Positions 60,223 through 64,000 of a stretch of DNA of 64,000 nt are shown here, one piece after another (the stretch's first letter is position 1; each line of letters begins with the position of its first letter). Both the position numbers and the translations under genes were made by a program. The notes beneath the pieces were generated by a model that was given only the letters and a program-made list of their open reading frames with translations, searched no databases and was not told where the DNA came from. Origin of the DNA: Xenorhabdus mauleonii (GTDB lineage: Bacteria > Pseudomonadota > Gammaproteobacteria > Enterobacterales > Enterobacteriaceae); assembly GCF_900113945.1 (NCBI RefSeq), contig NZ_FORG01000017.1:35118-99117 (forward strand). Reading direction: 5' to 3'.

Positions 60223-60341
60223 ATGCGGCTTATAAGATGACGGAGATATACCGAACATAGAAATCCCCAACAAGAGCGCCATGCAACGCTCAAGTAGGTT
60301 TAATACTACCTTTCTATCAAGGCAATCAGTAAGAAAGGAGG

Positions 60342-60878
60342 TTACTGCTGGGGGATTGGATATTTCAGTTCAATTTCAGGAGCGTCGGGTAAAAATCTAC
60401 CTGAACGAGCCATCGCATAACCCAATATTTCTTCAGAGGTGAGTTCAGCTTCGAATGTTTCATTTTGGAACCAATCATCAGGCCAAAAAATAAGATCTGA
60501 AATATTGGTATCCGGAAAATTCTCTTCCAATAAATTGATTGCATAGTACACATCTGACTCATGCTCATTGTTTTCAGAGAAAATATTAACCAAGGCCATC
60601 GCTTCATCAAAGCCCAGATCTGCAATGTATTTTATTTTATAAAAAGCGGAGTAAATAAAGCTTTCATTGTCAGTATAGGAATGCAAATCCCGGAACTCAT
60701 GGAATTCAAACTCTCGGCTGGCATTTTTATTCCATTCATTGATGAGTTCTTGGATCTCCGGAACATGCGCATTTTTATGGTCAAAAATTTTATCTTCGAT
60801 TTGAGTCAGCAATGACTCCATTCTTGCAAATTCTTCTTCATTTGGCTTATAGGGTTTTAATCGCTGAGGGATTGGCAT
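60342..60878 (-). CDS. Acidic hypothetical protein, possible immunity protein
   Basis: A 178-residue, strongly acidic soluble protein (many Glu/Asp/Asn, mostly helical), with YAINLLEENFPDTNISDLIF and WPDDWFQNETFEAEL near the C-terminus. Size, acidity and lack of targeting signals fit immunity proteins of contact-dependent or Rhs toxins, but no cognate toxin lies beside it and I recognise no family. It starts at ATG 60878 near the end of a hipBA relic. Confidence 0.5.
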   Translation of the reverse strand: MPIPQRLKPYKPNEEEFARMESLLTQIEDKIFDHKNAHVPEIQELINEWNKNASREFEFHEFRDLHSYTDNESFIYSAFYKIKYIADLGFDEAMALVNIFSENNEHESDVYYAINLLEENFPDTNISDLIFWPDDWFQNETFEAELTSEEILGYAMARSGRFLPDAPEIELKYPIPQQ

Positions 60879-61019
60879 AATAAGTTACCTTTTCTTGTTT
60901 TATTCTAATAAGTTGTTGTTCTAATAAATTGATTTCGAGGCATCAATATGTCGAAATCCTATCGGAAATAAAACACGACGTAGTTTGCTGATAAGCCATA
61001 CAATTCCCTGAAATAGCAA

Positions 61020-61051
61020 AAAGCCAGCAATATCTGAGTATTACTGGCTTT
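61020..61051 (-). terminator. Terminator downstream of the ner-like gene
   Basis: AAAGCCAG/CTGGCTTT stem extended by partial pairing of AATA/TATT. On the minus strand it ends GGCTTTTTGC. It would stop minus-strand transcripts coming from 61251. Confidence 0.75.
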
Positions 61052-61160
61052 GTGAAGTGCTATGAGAGGCTATGAAATACTATTCAATATTGGATCTGTT
61101 CATTGAGTATACGGCATTAAGCCTTGTTATTTATGGGTTTGTGATATTCAATATTTTCTA

Positions 61161-61202
61161 GGGGTACCCCCTTGGGTACACGCTAAATCGAGGTGTACCA
61201 AT
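61161..61202. repeat. Clustered GGTAC(A/C)C motifs, possible integrase arm sites
   Basis: GGGGTACCCC, TTGGGTACACG and the inverted GGTGTACCAA lie within 42 bases. Similar short repeats occur beside integrase genes of P4-like elements, but no integrase is present here. Could be an attachment-site remnant. Confidence 0.35.
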
Positions 61203-61250
61203 GAGTTAATACTCAACGAATGAGATAGATTATTTTGGCAACGTTCTAAG

Positions 61251-61532
61251 TTAGTGACCAATTTTATTGACCACTTCAGATTTATCGCGAATCTTGCGTT
61301 CAATAGGCTGACCGTATGAATCAAAATATCGACTAGGCCAGATTTCTGAGGGATGGATGCCGAGGTAATTAGCGATGATCCATTCGCCTTTTGGCCATGG
61401 TCTGCTGAGCGTATTGGCTAATGTTGATGAACTGAGTCCAGCTTCACGGGAGACTGCCGCTAGGGTAGTACCACGCTTACGTAATGCCGCAATAATATCG
61501 GCCTGATGCCAATCTTTTTTAATATCAATCAT
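61251..61532 (-). CDS. Ner/Nlp-family DNA-binding regulator
   Basis: A 93-residue protein with DWHQADIIAALRKRGTTLAA, AGLSSSTLANTLSRPWPKGE and IHPSEIWPSRY, matching phage Mu Ner and E. coli Nlp/SfsB almost end to end. Start ATG 61532 has GGAAGGGG 8 bases upstream; an ATG six codons earlier has no ribosome-binding site. Ner proteins repress early phage promoters. With the phage-like DNA upstream, this is probably a prophage leftover that may still act as a repressor. Confidence 0.92.
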   Translation of the reverse strand: MIDIKKDWHQADIIAALRKRGTTLAAVSREAGLSSSTLANTLSRPWPKGEWIIANYLGIHPSEIWPSRYFDSYGQPIERKIRDKSEVVNKIGH

Positions 61533-61574
61533 TCCTGCTACCCCTTCCATTAATTATTCATTGATGGTGGTGAT

Positions 61575-61760
61575 TCAGACAGGGTTTGCAGACCGGCACT
61601 TATTCCGGCGAGGCATAGCCTCCCCAGCCTGAACCACCATAGAAAAGGTAATAGCAAGAACACTGGTAAAGTATCTTACCAGTGTATAAGTGCGCAAGGC
61701 TGCAAAACCTTGACCATTAGATTTTGCTAATGGCGGGAATACTTTAACTGATTGTTTTAT
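61575..61760 (-). pseudogene. Ash/Icd-like phage protein remnant
   Basis: On the minus strand an open frame without a usable start reads PLAKSNGQGFAALRTY, SVLAITFSMVVQAGEA and CRSANPV before a TGA at 61575. The MVVQAG and SANPV blocks recall the ash/Icd-like proteins of P4-type elements. Position just upstream of a Ner-like regulator fits. The match is from memory of motifs only. Confidence 0.35.
61660..61685. repeat. Perfect 10-bp hairpin
   Basis: ACACTGGTAA and TTACCAGTGT around a 6-base loop, inside the ash-like frame. It could be an operator or RNA hairpin. Confidence 0.6.
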
Positions 61761-62289
61761 CTAACTCAATAACCGAACTACTAAGTTGAACGGCTATAAA
61801 TCCGCTTAGCATTGTGCCTGTGTACTTTAAACTCAGTTGACCTCTGCGAGACCAAGCGGTGAGTTAAATCATTTTGTTGGTCAAGGCACATCGAATCCTG
61901 TCCTCCGTTATCACACAAACTCAGGGAAGAATACGGACGGCTAAATCAATCTTTGTTGTTTATTCTTGTTCGTGATCGCTTCGCTATCCGTATTTCCCCT
62001 GTGTTTTTCAGACTTATTTTACTTATTTCGAAACACTCCCTGCGTGTCGGTGAGGTTCACCGTTCCGTGGTGCGTCAGATAATGTGTAGCAGGGCGAGAA
62101 TTGTGTTGAGTTTTTGCAGGAGTTCGCTATGTGCTCAGCACGGCGATGGAGTACTCCCCGTTCAGTGCCTGATTTAGTCAGGATGAACGCCTCATTATCG
62201 TGACGTGGGTAATTTCTCCTTTTTTTCGATATCAGCCTGTTGTCAGGCAGTGGATTAAAAAACAAACGAAGCAAGTCGATTCAGACAGA

Positions 62290-62310
62290 AAAAGGCCCGT
62301 AACAACGGGT
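62290..62310 (-). terminator. Minus-strand terminator-like hairpin
   Basis: CCCGT/ACGGG stem with a 4-base loop; on the minus strand it is followed by CCTTTTTCTG. It would isolate the phage-derived DNA from tssF-side transcription. Confidence 0.6.
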
Positions 62311-62381
62311 GACTTTGAGTAATACGTGGATCAAATGGGTCGTAAAGGCAGGCCGGGCGTGCTTTGGACGTTGGCCGCTTA

Positions 62382-62427
62382 GCGGCGTCACTTGGTAATC
62401 GCTCCGCTTAAACGCAAGTGACGCCGC
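62382..62427. repeat. Perfect 13-bp inverted repeat
   Basis: GCGGCGTCACTTG (62382-62394) and CAAGTGACGCCGC (62415-62427) are exact inverse complements separated by 20 bases. The stem is GC-rich and stands out from its surroundings. Function unknown. Confidence 0.85.
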
Positions 62428-62891
62428 GCGGTGTTCGGGACGTTTAACCATTCGTTAATCAAAACGTGGCAGGGGACTGCTCTACGTGAATGATAAGCCG
62501 GTGAATCAAGAAGCCGGATAACTTTCATCGCCAGACGATGGGTTATTGTCCAACGATATCTGCTTCCAAAAGTGCGCAGATGTACCGCAATACTTGCTCT
62601 CCCTTTCAGGCTACGGGAGATTTATTTCGCCACCCGAAGGTGATCCTGACAGGCGATGGATCGTTATTGTCAGCAAAGATGTTATCGGTTGAAGTGAAAG
62701 GGGTCAAATGATTACTGCGATTGTTTTTTAAGATTTTTCTTGAATAGCAAAAAAATCGAAATTCATTAGTTAAACTAACAAATAACTCCGTATAATAGTC
62801 AAATATCGTCTATTTCTTTTTTATTTATAAATATTTTCAATGAAATGCCGATGGTTCATTAGTTTGAATATCTGTGCAAAGAAGGAGAAAT

Positions 62892-64000
62892 ATGAAAAAC
62901 CGCAAGGAATCGCTGTACCTGCAAGAATGCGCTTACCTGCGGGAACTAGCTCAGCGCGTGGCAAAAGCATCACCCCATTTAACTGATTTTCTGGCAACAG
63001 CCCATGATCCCGATATTCAACGTCTTTTCGAGGCGTTTGCCCTGCTGATTGCCCGCTTACGGGATAAACTGGAGGATGATTTCCCCGAAATTACCCACGG
63101 TATTCTGTCCCGTATCTGGCCGTTAGTGCTGTGCCCTGTTCCGCCCACCACTATCATGCAATTTTTCCCTGCCGATGGCGAACATCAGGGGGCTGTTGAT
63201 ATTCCCAAGAACACTTCCGTTTCTGCGCAAACGGATGGGCAATTGCTCAGTTTCAAAACCTGCCGTTCACTGCATATTGAGCCGCTAGTTGTATGGGATC
63301 GCAGGGTGAAAAAAACCGGCACCCACAGTGAAATTATCCTGACCCTTTGTCAGACGGGAAGTACTTCTTCGGTCTGGAAATGCGGAGCGCTCTCATTTTT
63401 CCTTGGCACGGTTACTGAACAGGCAGCACAGCTCAGCCTGTGGTTAGATCAGCATATTTGTGATGTCAGCCTGCGCACACAGGGTGAACAACGAAAATTG
63501 CGCTGTTTTCCCTATGGTTGGCATGATGTGTTGGATGCTCCCATCCTGCCGATGAAAAAAAGCTCCTATGCCGGCCTGCAAACGTTGGTTGAGTATTATG
63601 CGCTGCCGCATCTGTATAACTTTGTCACGCTGGATATCAGCTGTAGTTGCACGGAAGTTCCGCTTAATACGGATGGTACTTTTGAACTGATTTTTCGTTT
63701 TGAAGGCGAACTGCCGCTGGATGATGTCGGTGATGCCTTTATGTTGGGCTGTGTGCCGGCCATTCATCTGGAAAAAAGAACCAGCCCGCCTGTCCTGCTG
63801 AGTGCCGAAAATCACTGCTATCCCTTGCTGCTGGGCGATGCCATGAAATTGTTCCGATTACATGACGTTAAGGTGGTTCAACAGCCCGATGATGACACCC
63901 AACGAGGCACGCCTTACCGCTATCTGCCGATAGAGCAATTTACGCCCGCAGCGGAGCTACTGGCCGGAGAAGAACCGGATTATTTTTACTACCAGCTTCG
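62892..64000 (+). CDS. tssF: Type VI secretion baseplate subunit TssF (5' part)
   Basis: A frame open from ATG 62892 (AAGGAGA 7 bases upstream) to the window end, 369 complete codons. The protein begins MKNRKESLYLQECAYLRELA and contains HLTDFLATAHDPDIQRLFEA, ILSRIWPLVLCPVPPTTIMQ and PLVVWDRRV, as in TssF/VasA/ImpG. TssF forms the wedge of the T6SS baseplate with TssE, TssG and TssK. Its first-gene position and strong ribosome-binding site suggest a T6SS operon starts here and continues beyond the window. Confidence 0.9.
   Translation, partial: MKNRKESLYLQECAYLRELAQRVAKASPHLTDFLATAHDPDIQRLFEAFALLIARLRDKLEDDFPEITHGILSRIWPLVLCPVPPTTIMQFFPADGEHQGAVDIPKNTSVSAQTDGQLLSFKTCRSLHIEPLVVWDRRVKKTGTHSEIILTLCQTGSTSSVWKCGALSFFLGTVTEQAAQLSLWLDQHICDVSLRTQGEQRKLRCFPYGWHDVLDAPILPMKKSSYAGLQTLVEYYALPHLYNFVTLDISCSCTEVPLNTDGTFELIFRFEGELPLDDVGDAFMLGCVPAIHLEKRTSPPVLLSAENHCYPLLLGDAMKLFRLHDVKVVQQPDDDTQRGTPYRYLPIEQFTPAAELLAGEEPDYFYYQL

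Larger units (their letters stand above)
60879..61250. other. Gap with terminator and GGTACAC repeats
   Basis: 372 bases without a gene. It contains a hairpin terminator for the ner-like gene (61020-61051) and a cluster of GGTAC(A/C)C motifs at 61161-61202. Confidence 0.5.
61555..62891. other. Structured, mostly non-coding phage-derived stretch before tssF
   Basis: 1337 bases between the ner-like gene and tssF. It contains an ash/Icd-like open frame (61575-61760), a 10-bp hairpin (61660-61685), a minus-strand terminator (62290-62310), a 13-bp hairpin (62382-62427) and an AT-rich promoter zone with TATAAT at 62791 and the inverted pair TTAGTT/AACTAA at 62766-62778. No complete gene can be supported. 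Confidence 0.5.

Noticed and set aside
62023..62274. Minus-strand open frame of 83 codons in the phage-derived gap
   Set aside because: No ribosome-binding site and no recognisable motif; kept only as part of the structured non-coding stretch.

Overview
The window looks like chromosomal DNA of an entomopathogenic enterobacterium (Morganellaceae, most likely Xenorhabdus, possibly a close relative such as Photorhabdus). The evidence is the dnaA-dnaN-recF-gyrB block next to rpmH-rnpA-yidD-yidC-mnmE with proteins very close to E. coli, a hemophilin/type 11 secretion (T11SS) locus of the kind described in Xenorhabdus nematophila, dispersed palindromic repeats beginning with CTTTCAAG, and many decayed toxin-antitoxin and phage remnants. 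The genus call is an inference from recalled protein families; no database search was done.

Layout. 1-866: end of a DUF817 membrane protein and a small rhomboid protease. 1216-12710 (minus): a long gene set, in transcription order YqiJ/NfeD-like protein, large flotillin, a 1647-residue DUF3686-type AAA+ ATPase, LemA, GIDE-domain membrane protein, second LemA, small membrane protein, and an exported TIM-barrel (glycosidase-like) protein. This is the best candidate for a poorly described system. 13215-13693: the zinc-independent L31/L36 ribosomal protein pair under a perfect Zur palindrome. 13908-16863: a caspase-fold-like orphan, asd, and an AT-rich GNAT protein. 17128-27762: the replication and RNA/membrane core (gyrB, recF, dnaN, dnaA; rpmH, rnpA, yidD, yidC, mnmE).

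27959-39073 (mostly minus): a heme-capture locus, hemophilin-like cargo, T11SS outer-membrane secretor, TonB-dependent receptor and a dedicated TonB, preceded by a Fur box. It is followed by a GNAT gene, an MFS gene, and a second, diverged cargo/secretor pair with no receptor. 39349-54492: a complete selenoprotein formate dehydrogenase-O module (fdhD, fdoG with in-frame UGA, fdoH, fdoI, fdhE, selA, selB). It is interrupted by a 3.1-kb insert flanked by a 762-bp direct duplication of the fdoH end plus fdoI. The insert holds a dead DinJ/YafQ pair, a small frameshifted gene, a DHA2 efflux pump and a truncated pRiA4b ORF-3 gene.

54632-60878: a membrane sulfatase-superfamily enzyme, a Cys-rich COG2345-type regulator divergent from an MFS pump, a TPM-domain protein, a dead HipB/HipA pair and an unrecognised acidic protein. 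61020-62891: a phage-derived stretch (Ner/Nlp regulator, repeats resembling integrase arm sites, structured non-coding DNA). 62892-64000: the start of a type VI secretion cluster (tssF, cut by the window edge). No rRNA, tRNA or CRISPR array was seen.
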